From the NCBI RefSeq assembly GCF_003416895.1, contig NZ_QVIO01000002.1:620001-684000 (forward strand): DNA of 64,000 nucleotides. The letters run 5' to 3'. Below are positions 19,116 to 27,729 of this stretch, in pieces. Both the position numbers and the translations under genes were made by a program. Each line of letters starts with the position of its first letter. Position 1 is the first letter of the stretch. Origin of the DNA: Duganella sp. BJB476. Lineage in GTDB: Bacteria; Pseudomonadota; Gammaproteobacteria; Burkholderiales; Burkholderiaceae_D. The notes beneath the pieces are model-generated. The model was not told where the DNA came from. It searched no databases and saw nothing but the letters and a program-made list of their open reading frames with translations.

Positions 19116-19606
19116 GCAAGATCCTGCTGGTGGACGACGAGATCAATGTGCTCAACGCCCTGCAGCGCGCCCTGCTGCAAATGTTCCGCGAGGCGCCGCC
19201 GCAGATCGAAACCTGCCTCGATCCCTACGACGCGCTCAAGCGCATCTGCTATTGCGACTACGACCTGATCATCTGCGACTACAACATGCCGCAGATGACC
19301 GGCGGCGAGCTGCTGCAGGCGCTCAGGGACATCGCGCCCAACACGGTGCGCATCATGCTCAGCGCCTCGACCGAGTACGGCACGGTGCTCAGCGCCATCA
19401 ACCAGGCGCAGGCGTTCCGCTTCATGAGCAAGCCCTGGGATGCCGCCGAGCTGGAACAGAACGTGCGGCAGGCGCTGGCGCAGCGCGCCACGCTGGTGGC
19501 GCCGCCGCCACTGACGCCGCAAGAGCTGGAAGCGCAGCGGCTGGAGGCCGAGGAACCGGGCCTGCTGGACGTCAAGCGCGACGACGACGGCGCCGTTATC
19601 CTGTAG
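19112..19606 (+). CDS. Single-domain-like response regulator (REC)
   Basis: A 164-residue response regulator. REC is at residues 1-125: ILLVDDEINV, Asp in LIICDYNMPQM, ML-SAST, and MSKPWDAAEL. The last about 40 residues are a Pro/Glu-rich tail with no known output domain. It is the sixth gene of the ATGA-overlapping series. Its stop lies 3 bp from the stop of the convergent kinase gene. As a near-stand-alone REC it could be a phosphate shuttle between the kinases and the EAL/HD proteins. Confidence 0.9.
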   Translation: MSKILLVDDEINVLNALQRALLQMFREAPPQIETCLDPYDALKRICYCDYDLIICDYNMPQMTGGELLQALRDIAPNTVRIMLSASTEYGTVLSAINQAQAFRFMSKPWDAAELEQNVRQALAQRATLVAPPPLTPQELEAQRLEAEEPGLLDVKRDDDGAVIL

Positions 19607-19609
19607 CAG

Positions 19610-20929
19610 TCACCCCGGCGCCGCGGCCTGCGGCGGCTGCACCGGCAGGTGCACCGTGAAGCGCGTGCCCTGCCCCACCACCGAGGCCACCTCGATGCGG
19701 CCGCCGTGGCGGTTGACGATCCCGTACGACAAGGACAGGCCCAGCCCCGTGCCGCTGCCGACCGGCTTGGTGGTGAAGAACGGTTCGAAGATGCGATTCA
19801 GGTTTTCCGGCGCGATGCCGCAACCGTTGTCGCCCACCTCGATCCACACCCAGCCGTCGGCGGCGCCGGTGCGCAGCGTGATCACGCCCTGCTCGCGCAA
19901 GGCGTGGGCGGCGTTGACCAGCAGATTCATGAACACCTGGTTCAGCTGCGAGGCCAGGCAGGTGACCGGCGGCAGCGTGCCGTACTGCTTGTCGACCCGG
20001 GCCTTGTACTTGATCTCGTTGCTGACGATGTTGAGCGTGCTGTCCAGGCCGTGATGCAGGTCGGCCACCTGCCACTCGGTCTCGCCGACGTGGGAAAAGT
20101 CCTTCAGCGCCTGGACGATGTCCTTGACCCGCTTCAGGCCGTCCATCGATTCGCGCACCAGGTCGGTCACGTCTTCCTTGAGGAATTCCAGGTCGGCCTG
20201 TTCGCGCAGCGCCGCCAGCTGTGCCGCCAGCGCCGGGTGCGGCTTGGCGGCCTGCTCGTAGCGCTCGATCACGCCCAGCAGGGTGCCGACATAGTTCTTC
20301 AGCGAGCCCATGTTCGAGTTGACGAAGCCGACCGGGTTGTTGATCTCGTGCGCGATGCCGGCCGCCAGCTGGCCGATCGAGGCCATCTTTTCCGATTGCA
20401 GCAGTTGCTCGTGGGCGTTGCGCAGTTCGCCGATCAGCGCCTGCTGCTCGACGCCCTTGGCCTGCAAGGTCTCCTCCATGCGCTTGCGCGCCGTGATGTC
20501 GGTCAGCGAGCCGATCACCTCCAGCGGCACGCCCTTGTCGTCGCGGATCAGGCGCAGCGTGTCGTGCATCCACAGATAGCTGCCGTCGCTGGCGCGGAAG
20601 CGGTATTCGTAGGCGCGCTGGCCTTCGCTGAACACCAGCGCCAGGCTGGAAAAGATGCTGGGGGCGTCGTCGGGATGGATGTGGTCGAACCAGAAGTTGG
20701 GGTCGGCCACCATCTGCTCGGGACGGTATCCCAGCACGTTCAAGGCGTTGTTGCTGACGAAGGTCATCTTGAAGTCGCCGCTGGGCACGGTGCAATAGAT
20801 GATGGCCGGCGTGTTGTCGACCAGGTACTGCAGCCGCACCAGCGGCGAAGCCGCCTCGGGCGCCGGCGCCGCCACGGCGGGAGCGCCGGCGGCATCGGAG
20901 GAAAGAAAGTCGAATTCGTCAAATTGCAT
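19610..20929 (-). CDS. PAS sensor histidine kinase (convergent to the operon)
   Basis: A 439-residue soluble kinase. The PAS domain is at about residues 28-160 (VDNTPAIIYCTVPSGDFKMT; PAC-like IGSLTDITARKRME). The phospho-acceptor His is in AAGIAHEINNPVGFVNSNMG, a form almost the same as in the operon kinase at 16303-17790. The ATPase motifs are NLLVNAAHAL, DNGCGI and GTGLGLSLSYGIV. Its gene faces the operon with stops 3 bp apart. The relationship suggests duplication and that both kinases feed the same set of REC proteins. Confidence 0.9.
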   Translation of the reverse strand: MQFDEFDFLSSDAAGAPAVAAPAPEAASPLVRLQYLVDNTPAIIYCTVPSGDFKMTFVSNNALNVLGYRPEQMVADPNFWFDHIHPDDAPSIFSSLALVFSEGQRAYEYRFRASDGSYLWMHDTLRLIRDDKGVPLEVIGSLTDITARKRMEETLQAKGVEQQALIGELRNAHEQLLQSEKMASIGQLAAGIAHEINNPVGFVNSNMGSLKNYVGTLLGVIERYEQAAKPHPALAAQLAALREQADLEFLKEDVTDLVRESMDGLKRVKDIVQALKDFSHVGETEWQVADLHHGLDSTLNIVSNEIKYKARVDKQYGTLPPVTCLASQLNQVFMNLLVNAAHALREQGVITLRTGAADGWVWIEVGDNGCGIAPENLNRIFEPFFTTKPVGSGTGLGLSLSYGIVNRHGGRIEVASVVGQGTRFTVHLPVQPPQAAAPG

Positions 20930-21038
20930 ATCGATAGCCTCGCGACAGCGTCTGTCCTGCGCAGATCGCGCAGGCGGACGGCATGCATCGGCGTGCGCGG
21001 CTGAATCGATTATGCACTAGTTCCGGCATTGATGGTGT

Positions 21039-21908
21039 TCAATGCGACCAGCTGGACTCCCAGCCGTAAGTGGGCTCGACAGGCGGTGGCGGCGGCGCCA
21101 TCCACCCACGCGGATCGACCCGGTAGTACTTGAGGAATTCGGCGTACAACTCGGCGTGGTGCTCGGCCATCTGGTACGGTTTTTCGAAAAACGTTTCGGT
21201 GGCGACGGCGAAGAATTCGGCCGGATTGGTGGCGCCGTAATGGTCCATCACGCTGTGCTGGCGGTACATGGCGCTGTGGCGCAGGTTTTGGAAATCGCGC
21301 TCCAGCACTTCCGACCATTCGCGGTAGCTGGCCGGATTGCCCAGGTACGGCGCGCCGTTGGCGCGGCCCGACTCGCTGTCGAGCTGGTGGGCGAATTCAT
21401 GCAACACGACGTTGTGGCCATCCGTCCAGTCGCCGGCGCCGCGCTGCACGTCGTCCCACGACAGGATCACGCGGCCGTCGTCCCAGGATTCGCCCAGCAT
21501 GCTGTGGTGGCCCGGCGTGACCACCCCGCCCGGCCCGATCTCGGCACGCTGCGCCACGAAGGCGCTGGGATAGACCAGGACGGTGTGCAAGGCCGGATAG
21601 ACTTTGGACGGGCGGTTCAGCAACAGCAGGCAAGCCTGGCCGGCGATGGTGACGGCCATCTCGTCGCTCACTTCCAGGCCTTCGCAACCGATGAACTTTT
21701 TCTGGTGCAGGAACTGCACCACCATGCGCTGCAACTGCTGCTGCAGGTCGGGCGCCATGCGGCGGTAGACCGGGATGTTGCGCTGCAGGACGGCCAGCGC
21801 CTCGGCCGGCAAGGGCTGCGCCAGCACCCGCCGCAAACGCCAGCGCGGGTAGTAAAAAGGCAGCGCTATCAACAGCGCCGTCAGGCCGATCCAGGTCAAA
21901 GCTTCCAT
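21039..21908 (-). CDS. mtfA: MtfA-type zinc peptidase
   Basis: A 289-residue M90-family metallopeptidase related to MtfA (Mlc titration factor A). One N-terminal membrane helix (about residues 3-20) suggests anchoring, which E. coli MtfA lacks. The zinc site HEFAHQLD lies at 170-177. The third ligand Glu is in NPAEFFAVATETFFEKP. In enterobacteria MtfA binds the glucose repressor Mlc and has aminopeptidase activity; whether that holds here is unknown. It stands alone between the kinase gene and a winged-helix regulator. Confidence 0.9.
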   Translation of the reverse strand: MEALTWIGLTALLIALPFYYPRWRLRRVLAQPLPAEALAVLQRNIPVYRRMAPDLQQQLQRMVVQFLHQKKFIGCEGLEVSDEMAVTIAGQACLLLLNRPSKVYPALHTVLVYPSAFVAQRAEIGPGGVVTPGHHSMLGESWDDGRVILSWDDVQRGAGDWTDGHNVVLHEFAHQLDSESGRANGAPYLGNPASYREWSEVLERDFQNLRHSAMYRQHSVMDHYGATNPAEFFAVATETFFEKPYQMAEHHAELYAEFLKYYRVDPRGWMAPPPPPVEPTYGWESSWSH

Positions 21909-21980
21909 GTGCCGCGCGTCCGTTGAGATGTCCAGTCAAGGCTAGGTGGGGGGCCTTGTCTACATTTCAATATGCAAACA

Positions 21981-21996
21981 GCCGGGCATGCCCGGC
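21981..21996 (-). terminator. Possible terminator hairpin after the winged-helix regulator
   Basis: A perfect 16-bp palindrome, GCCGGGCATGCCCGGC, lies 33 bp past the stop of the minus-strand gene 22030-22662. On that strand it is followed by TGTTTG, a weak U-tract. Confidence 0.4.
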
Positions 21997-22029
21997 CGTT
22001 CCATCATACGCGTGCGCCGCAGGGTGCGG

Positions 22030-22662
22030 TCAGACGGCTTCTTCTTTTTGCATCGACGGCGCCGAGCCGAACAGGGCTGCCACCAGCGGATCGCGCATCA
22101 CCGGGCCGCGGTTGACGCGGATCGCATAGTGCGTGTCGTCGGCCAGGATGTGGAAGTGGCGGCCGCTGCCGGCCATCGCCTGTTCGCGCAGGCCGGGACG
22201 TTCCTTGCGCGGCGGCGCGCCTTCGCGCTTCGGCTGGACGATGGCGGCCAGGAAGGCGCTGACGCGTTCCGGGTCGGGGGTCAGCTGGTAGACCGCCTTG
22301 CCCAGGTAGGTGGCGGTGCCTTCGACATAGCGCGCCAGCTCGATCACGCCGGCTTCGCGCAGGTCGCGGATGTATTTGCGGGCGCCGGACGGCGAAAACT
22401 TCAGGAACCAGGCGATTTCATCGGCCAGCATTTCGTGCAGTTGCAATTCGCCGATCAGCTTTTGCATGTTTTCGATGCGGCGCAGCGTGGCCGAGGTCGA
22501 GCGAACCCGCTCGATAGAGGCCATCGACAGCGCAGGCTTCCGGTCCAGAGGAGCCGGGGCCGGACGTTCCACCAGCATCAGCTTGGCTGTGGTGGCGTGC
22601 ATTTCCGGCGAGGCTTTCATCTCGTTCTGGACCAGATGTTGAGGTTGTCTAACTGCATGCAT
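22030..22662 (-). CDS. Winged-helix DNA-binding protein
   Basis: A 210-residue cytoplasmic protein. A central winged-helix/HTH (about residues 65-130) reads IGELQLHEMLADEIAWFLKFSPSG (in part), then KYIRDLREAGVIELARYVEG, typical of DNA-binding regulators with a wing. The N- and C-terminal parts are Pro/Arg-rich and unlike known ligand domains. ATG 22662 follows AAGGAG. It is divergent from the OmpA gene at 23001 across 338 bp and may regulate it. The target is unknown. Confidence 0.75.
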   Translation of the reverse strand: MHAVRQPQHLVQNEMKASPEMHATTAKLMLVERPAPAPLDRKPALSMASIERVRSTSATLRRIENMQKLIGELQLHEMLADEIAWFLKFSPSGARKYIRDLREAGVIELARYVEGTATYLGKAVYQLTPDPERVSAFLAAIVQPKREGAPPRKERPGLREQAMAGSGRHFHILADDTHYAIRVNRGPVMRDPLVAALFGSAPSMQKEEAV

Positions 22663-23000
22663 GGGAACACTCCTTATAACAATTGCCGAGATTAGTGGCA
22701 GCGGATAGCGTGGCGGGCGGCGGGCATCTCGCTACGGTCTCTGCATCTGGCTCAAGAATGCCTTTTCGCAGCGCATTGGTCTGTGCGGCAACGAACATTA
22801 GAGGCAATCCATGGCACTTAAGGTGTGACAAGGGGCGTTGAACTAAGTTTCTGGAACTGTGACAAATTTGATACAGCACAAGCTTAGGTACGCTAGCGCA
22901 CGGAAGAGCTGCACCAAACTGCTTAATCTTCGGTCCAACAGCGGTGCCTCAACATTGCTGGCAATGAAACACATCCAATCAATAAATCGGGAGCAAACCT
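22663..23000. other. 338-bp intergenic region between divergent regulator and OmpA gene
   Basis: No gene was found here. It holds the GTACG-N4-CGCAC site at 22888-22901. The stretch is lower in GC than the flanking genes, as expected for a divergent promoter region. No terminator or RNA gene was recognised. Confidence 0.6.
22888..22901. promoter_or_regulatory. GTACG-N4-CGYAC site 6, before the OmpA gene
   Basis: GTACGCTAGCGCAC, a near-palindrome centred 107 bp before the OmpA start. It matches the five other copies in this window (26962, 32327, 35649, 36392, 40671). Confidence 0.6.
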
Positions 23001-24050
23001 GTGAACCAAACTAAAAAAATCGCCCTCGCCGCCGCTATTCTGTGTGCGTCGTTTTCCGCCCTGGCCCAGGATGCGGTCGTCAATCCATCGTGGTACATCC
23101 AGCCCAGCCTGAACGCCATGAAGCCCGATTCGGACTTCGGCGTGGACAAGCGCGGCTACGGCGTCGGCCTCAAATTCGGCAAGGCCCTCAATGAAAGCTG
23201 GGACATCCAGGGCGGCGCCACCTATGCGCGCTCGCGTGACAACGGCCAGCGTTACCGGCAGAACACGCTGGGCGTGGATGCCTTGTATATGTTTTCCCGC
23301 AAAACCTTCCGTCCCTTCCTGCTGGTCGGCGTCGGCGCCGAGCAGGACAAGGTGAAACTGAACGTGACCGGCGAACGCAGCAAGACCTCGCCCTACCTGA
23401 GCGCCGGCCTGGGCTTCCAGGCCGACATCAACGACCAAGTCGCCTTCCAGGCCGACATCCGCGACGTGCATGGCTTCATTCGCGGCAATGAGTTCCCGAA
23501 CAGCAAGAGCAATAACTACTACGCAACGGTCGGCCTGAACATCGCCTTCAACGCGCCGCCGAAAGCCGCGCCGGTAGCGCCGCCGCCACCAGCACCGCAA
23601 GCCATGGAACCTGCGCCGCAGCCGGCCCCGGCCGTGGTGCCGCCACCGCCGCCACCGGCCCGCTTTGAAAAAGTGACGATGTCGGCGACCGAGCTGTTCG
23701 GCTTCGACAGCGCCAAGCTGGCGCCCGGCCAACCGAAGCTGGACGATATCGCCAATGTGCTGAATGCCAACTCCGGCATCGACAACGTGGTCATCTCCGG
23801 CTACACCGACCGCCTGGGCAGCGACAAGTACAACCAGAAGCTGTCCGAGCGCCGCGCCAACGCGGTCAAGGACTACCTGGTCAGCAAGGGCGTCGCCGCC
23901 AACCGCCTGAACGCCGTCGGCAAGGGCGAATCCAATCCTGTCGTGCAGTGCAACGACAAGAAACAGAAACGCGCCGACCTGATCAAGTGCCTGGAACCTA
24001 ACCGTCGCGTCGAAATCGAACAGATCACCATCGAACGCCGCGTACAGTAA
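23001..24050 (+). CDS. OmpA family outer-membrane protein
   Basis: A 349-residue outer-membrane protein. The signal peptide is residues 1-22 (cleavage after ALA). An 8-stranded beta-barrel-like part (about 25-185) is rich in Gly/aromatic strands. A Pro/Ala linker (about 187-222) precedes the OmpA C-terminal domain, which binds peptidoglycan (ISGYTDRLGSDKYNQ, LSERRANAV, NRRVEIEQI). A Cys pair (VQCNDKK ... IKCLEPNRR) is typical of betaproteobacterial OmpA. It starts with GTG at 23001 after CGGGAG. A strong terminator follows. A shared regulatory motif lies 107 bp upstream. Confidence 0.93.
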   Translation: MNQTKKIALAAAILCASFSALAQDAVVNPSWYIQPSLNAMKPDSDFGVDKRGYGVGLKFGKALNESWDIQGGATYARSRDNGQRYRQNTLGVDALYMFSRKTFRPFLLVGVGAEQDKVKLNVTGERSKTSPYLSAGLGFQADINDQVAFQADIRDVHGFIRGNEFPNSKSNNYYATVGLNIAFNAPPKAAPVAPPPPAPQAMEPAPQPAPAVVPPPPPPARFEKVTMSATELFGFDSAKLAPGQPKLDDIANVLNANSGIDNVVISGYTDRLGSDKYNQKLSERRANAVKDYLVSKGVAANRLNAVGKGESNPVVQCNDKKQKRADLIKCLEPNRRVEIEQITIERRVQ

Positions 24051-24058
24051 GCAACACA

Positions 24059-24087
24059 AGCCCCGCTCTGGTAGCGGGGCTTTTTTT
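24059..24087 (+). terminator. Rho-independent terminator of the OmpA gene
   Basis: Perfect 9-bp stem AGCCCCGCT / AGCGGGGCT, loop CTGGT, then seven T. The next gene's ATG (24088) follows the T run directly. Confidence 0.92.
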
Positions 24088-24951
24088 ATGAAACCAAATT
24101 TAGTGTCAGTGCTGCGATGCACCGTGACTGAATGGTTAGCACACCGCGCCAGCAGCAAGGGCGCGGCTTTGGCGTTTTACACGCTGTTTTCGATGGCGCC
24201 CATCCTGGTGCTGGTGCTGGCCATCGCCGGCTGGTTCTACGGACCGCAGGCGGCGCAGGGGCAGTTGTTCAGCGAGCTGCGCGGCCTGGTCGGCGCGCAG
24301 GGCGCGCAGGCGCTGCAACTGGTGCTGGCCGGCGCCCGCAACAAGGAGGAAGGCCGGCTCGCCACCCTGCTGGCCGGCGCCCTGCTGCTGTTCGGCGCGA
24401 CCAGTGTGTTTGCCGAACTCAAGGCCAGCCTGGACGATATCTGGCAAGTCCCGCCGCTCACCCACGGCAACGCCTGGGACGTGATACGCACCCGCCTGCT
24501 TTCCTTCGGCATGATCCTGGTGCTGGCGTTCCTGCTGATGGTGTCGCTGGTGGTCAGCGCCGCGCTGACCCTGCTGGAAAACCTGTGGAGCGCATACTGG
24601 CGCGAAGCCGGCCTGGCACTGTCGGCCATCAATTTCATCGTCGGCTTTGTGGTGATCGCCGCCCTGTTCGGCGTGATCTTCAAGATGCTGCCGCGCATAC
24701 GACTGTCCTGGCATGACGTGACGATAGGCGCGACCGGCACGGCCGCGCTGTTCACGCTGGGGAAATACCTGATCGGGGTTTATATCGGCAACAGCGGCGT
24801 CACCAGCAGCTTCGGCGCGGCGTGATCGGTGATCGCGCTGCTGCTGTGGGTGTACTACTCGGCGCAGATCTTCTTCCTGGGCGCCGAGTTCGCGCGCCAG
24901 TATGCGCTGCAACTGGGCAACTTGCGCCGGCGCAGCGCCATGGAACGCTAG
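24088..24951 (+). pseudogene. YihY/BrkB family membrane protein interrupted by an in-frame TGA
   Basis: Reading from ATG 24088 gives a YihY/BrkB-family inner-membrane protein (several helices; LAFYTLFSMAPILVLVL, SVFAELKASLDDIWQVP). At codon 246 (24823-24825) the usual Gly of the conserved SSFGAAGS motif is TGA. The frame then continues with the family's last helix (SVIALLLWVYYSAQIFFLG) to TAG at 24949-24951, 287 codons in total. One G-to-T change would restore it. It is either a recent nonsense mutation, a sequencing error, or read-through. The truncated 245-residue product would lack the last membrane segment. The start has no separate ribosome site; GGGG of the OmpA terminator stem lies 8-11 bases upstream. 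Confidence 0.85.
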
Positions 24952-24958
24952 CGCCGCC

Positions 24959-25249
24959 TTAGACCAGCGTGCGCCGCAGATAGGCGCGCCGCGTGGAGAC
25001 CGGCAGATCGGCCACCGGCACCGACGCGGCCAGCGCCTGCTGGTCGGCCTCGCGCACCTGCGCATCGGGCGCCAACACACGGCCTATCACCTGCGGGCTG
25101 ATGCCTATGCTCTGCAAGAACTCCACCGCATTGGCGGTGCCGATGTCGCGTTGCATTTCCAGCGCGTGGCGCACGATAAATTCAAGTGAGTGCCAACCGG
25201 CGGTGTCCGATGTCTCGGCCCGCTGGCGGCGGTCATGCTCTGGACTCAT
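24959..25249 (-). CDS. Small protein, function unknown
   Basis: A 96-residue cytoplasmic protein (mid-part LEFIVRHALEMQRDIGTANAVEF, shown only in part by family-free helices). ATG 25249 follows GAGGAG, which supports translation. It ends 7 bp after the TAG of the broken BrkB gene in convergent orientation. No domain was recognised. Confidence 0.65.
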   Translation of the reverse strand: MSPEHDRRQRAETSDTAGWHSLEFIVRHALEMQRDIGTANAVEFLQSIGISPQVIGRVLAPDAQVREADQQALAASVPVADLPVSTRRAYLRRTLV

Positions 25250-25323
25250 GGCGTACTCCTCAAGGTGCCTGTATTGCTCATGTTAGACGACCGCCGTCCG
25301 GAAGCAAGGGCGATCGCGCAAGC

Positions 25324-26481
25324 CTATTCGCCCAACAATTCGGCCACCACTTCCATGCCCTCGACGCGCTCGGCCACGCCCTTGACGATGACGATCAGCG
25401 GCACGCCCAGCAGCAAGCCGTACACGCCCCACAGCCAGCCCCAGAACAGCAGGCTGACGAACACCGCCGCCGCGTTCATGCGGGCGAAGCGCCCCGTCAT
25501 CCAGGTCGCCACCACGGTGCCGACCAAGGTCGCGATCGCCAGCGACGTGCCCATCACCAGCACGCTCATTTGCAGCGATTCGAATTGCATGAAGGCGACC
25601 GCGCCGGTGGCCAAGGTAATCAGCAAGGGGCCGAAATACGGCATCAGGTGCAGCAGCCCGGCCACGATGGCCCAGGCGCCGGCGTTCTCCAGGCCGATCC
25701 AGCGCAGCGCCACCCACATCAGCAAGGCCAGCAGGCCGTTGGTGACGAGCAGCATCAGCATGTATTTCTGGATCGACGAGTTGATGTCCTCCAGGATGTG
25801 GACGGTGATTTTTTTCTTGCTCAGCGACGGCCCGGTCAGCTTGACCAGCTTGCGCTTGAAGGTGTCGCCCGACAGCAGCAGGAAGAACACCAGGAAGATC
25901 ACCATGGTGGCCTGGCCAAGGAAGCCCATCACGCCCATCGAGCCGGCCCAGATCCAGTCCAGCACCGGCAGGCTGCCGCTGTCCGGCGACGGCGGCGCCG
26001 CCTTGCGCACGACGCGGCGTTCCTGCGCGCCGGCGGTGGCTTGCTGCAATTCAGTGGCCACCGCCTGGATGCGCTGGAAGGTACTGGGTCCGCCGTGCGC
26101 GCGCTCGGTGAGCAGGCGTGACAGCTTATGGCTGACGGTGGGCAGCTCTTCGACGATGGATTGAAACTCGCCCTGCACCTTGTCGATCACAACGAAGACG
26201 CCGCCCAGGATGGCGACGGTGACCAGCGTGGCGCCGAGCACGCGCGGCACGCGCAGGCGCTCCAGCCAGCACACGATGGGGCTGAGCATATAGCTGAATA
26301 AAATGCCGAGTAATAAGGGAACCAGGAAATTGCGCGACCATTGCAGCGCATAGACAAACGCCACGGTGGCGATGATGCCGAGCGCGAGGCCGCGGGCGTT
26401 GACGTGCAGGGGAATGCGGGGTGGATCACCATCGGCGGCCACTGCGTTGTTGAGGGGAAGTTCGGCAGGCAGCTGGCTCAT
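25324..26481 (-). CDS. AI-2E family (PerM-like) membrane transporter
   Basis: A 385-residue inner-membrane protein of the AI-2E/PerM/TqsA family with about eight hydrophobic segments. The N-terminus has ALQWSRNFLVPLLLGILFSY. The C-terminal half has the family block GLLHLMPYFGPLLITLATG and WLWGVYGLLLGVPLIV. Family members move small molecules (autoinducer-2 in some) or act as Na+/H+ antiporters. The substrate is unknown. A second, more distant paralog lies at 47172-48245. It is followed upstream by the BON lipoprotein gene on the same strand. Confidence 0.88.
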   Translation of the reverse strand: MSQLPAELPLNNAVAADGDPPRIPLHVNARGLALGIIATVAFVYALQWSRNFLVPLLLGILFSYMLSPIVCWLERLRVPRVLGATLVTVAILGGVFVVIDKVQGEFQSIVEELPTVSHKLSRLLTERAHGGPSTFQRIQAVATELQQATAGAQERRVVRKAAPPSPDSGSLPVLDWIWAGSMGVMGFLGQATMVIFLVFFLLLSGDTFKRKLVKLTGPSLSKKKITVHILEDINSSIQKYMLMLLVTNGLLALLMWVALRWIGLENAGAWAIVAGLLHLMPYFGPLLITLATGAVAFMQFESLQMSVLVMGTSLAIATLVGTVVATWMTGRFARMNAAAVFVSLLFWGWLWGVYGLLLGVPLIVIVKGVAERVEGMEVVAELLGE

Positions 26482-26546
26482 GATGGCTCACAAAGAACTC
26501 CCGGCGCGCCACACCCGGATGGGCATGGCGCGCCGGCAGGTAAGGC

Positions 26547-26858
26547 TTACTTGACGCGGATGTCGTTCTTCACGGCGGTCACGCCTTTGACGCCGCGCGC
26601 CACGGCGCCGGCCTTGGCGATATCTTCAGGCTGGGCGACGAAGCCGCTCAGCTGCACGGTGCCCTTGAAGGTTTCCACATTGATTTCGGTGGACTTCAGG
26701 CTAGGCTCGTTGAAGATGCTGGCTTTGACTTTGGTGGTGATGACGGAATCGTCGACATACTCGCCCGTGCCTTCTTTGGTCGAGGTCGATGCGCAGCCGG
26801 CGGTGGCCAGCAGCGAAACGGTGAACAGGGCGGTGGCGATTTTGTGTGCGATTTTCAT
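26547..26858 (-). CDS. BON-domain lipoprotein
   Basis: A 103-residue lipoprotein. The lipobox is LLATAGCAS (Cys at about residue 22). Residues 35-103 form one BON domain (DDSVITTKVKASIFNE, VQLSGFVAQPEDIAKA, GVKGVTAVKNDI), like OsmY/DolP pieces that bind membrane or stabilise the envelope under stress. ATG 26858 follows AAGGAG. It diverges from the glycine-zipper gene at 27069, with the GTACG-N4-CGTAC site between them. Confidence 0.88.
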   Translation of the reverse strand: MKIAHKIATALFTVSLLATAGCASTSTKEGTGEYVDDSVITTKVKASIFNEPSLKSTEINVETFKGTVQLSGFVAQPEDIAKAGAVARGVKGVTAVKNDIRVK

Positions 26859-26961
26859 GGCATTCTCCTTGGAGGGTGATTAACAGTGGTTTGTCAGCCA
26901 GCGGGACTGGATGTCCTCGCTACCGATGTAGAGGTTTTACGCCCCTTCCCCACCCACCTCT

Positions 26962-26975
26962 GTACGGTACCGTAC
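26962..26975. promoter_or_regulatory. GTACG-N4-CGTAC site 1 between BON and glycine-zipper genes
   Basis: GTACGGTACCGTAC, a perfect palindrome, extended as TGTACGGTACCGTACA. It lies between two divergent envelope-stress genes, about 110 bp and 100 bp from their starts. Confidence 0.7.
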
Positions 26976-27068
26976 ACAGACCGCACTTCGCCAAACTGGG
27001 TGCGAAAGCGCACAGACCCACGCCCCACCGCTGTCTATTCTGGAATCACACATTTTCGGGAGGACAAC

Positions 27069-27515
27069 ATGAAACACTCGACCACCATAGCAGCCGTGCT
27101 GATCGCCGGCACCGCCGTCCTGGGCGGCTGCGCCAGCACCAGCCAGCCGCAGCAAGGCAGCTACACCAACCCGGCGGACACCGCGTCCTACGGCACCATC
27201 GAATCGATCCAGGTCGTGCAGGCCAAGTCCGGCACCAGCGGCGCCGGCGCCGTTACCGGCGGCCTGGTCGGCGCCCTGCTGGGTAACCAGATCGGCTCCG
27301 GCAGCGGCCGCACCGCCGCCACCGTGGCCGGCGCAGTCGGCGGCGCCGTGGTCGGCAACAAGGTGGAGGAGAACCGCAACCAGCCGCGCGAACAATACCA
27401 GATCAGCGTGCGCATGGATAACGGCGACTACCGCATCATCAACCAGGACAGCGTCTACGACCTGCGCGCCGGCAACCGCGTGCGCCTGGTCGACGGCCGC
27501 CTGTACCGCTATTAA
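27069..27515 (+). CDS. Glycine-zipper 2TM lipoprotein
   Basis: A 148-residue lipoprotein (lipobox VLGGCAS) of the 17-kDa-antigen/SlyB type. A glycine-zipper pair (AGAVTGGLVGALLGNQIGSG and GAVGGAVVGNKVE) spans about residues 58-100, followed by a beta-rich end (YQISVRMDNGDYRI) and VRLVDGRLYRY. Related proteins stabilise the outer membrane and are stress-induced. The start ATG 27069 follows GGGAGGA. It is the first of three closely spaced plus-strand genes (27069, 27561, 27730). Confidence 0.88.
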   Translation: MKHSTTIAAVLIAGTAVLGGCASTSQPQQGSYTNPADTASYGTIESIQVVQAKSGTSGAGAVTGGLVGALLGNQIGSGSGRTAATVAGAVGGAVVGNKVEENRNQPREQYQISVRMDNGDYRIINQDSVYDLRAGNRVRLVDGRLYRY

Positions 27516-27560
27516 TCATCCCGCCGTCCCGGCAGCCAAGCACTCAACAAGGAGAACACC

Positions 27561-27713
27561 ATGGGTACCATCATTCTGATCATACTGGTCCTGGCATTGA
27601 TCGGCGCCTTGCCGACCTGGCCGCACAGCCGCAGCTGGGGCTATGCGCCCAGCGGCATCACCGGACTGGTGGTGGTGATCCTGCTGCTCATGCTGCTGAC
27701 CGGCCGGCTGTAA
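27561..27713 (+). CDS. DUF3309 small membrane protein
   Basis: A 50-residue protein made of two hydrophobic helices (GTIILIILVLALIGALPTW, and a second near the C-terminus, SGITGLVVVILLLMLLTG) around WPHSRSWGY, which is the DUF3309 pattern. ATG 27561 follows AAGGAG. It lies 45 bp after the glycine-zipper gene and 16 bp before the next gene. Such peptides sit in stress-related gene sets in Proteobacteria. The function is unknown. Confidence 0.85.
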   Translation: MGTIILIILVLALIGALPTWPHSRSWGYAPSGITGLVVVILLLMLLTGRL

Positions 27714-27729
27714 GCACACGGAGGCAATC

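Noticed and set aside
24823..24825. Selenocysteine at the in-frame TGA of the BrkB gene
   Set aside because: The family has Gly here, not Cys, and no hairpin of SECIS type is seen after the codon.
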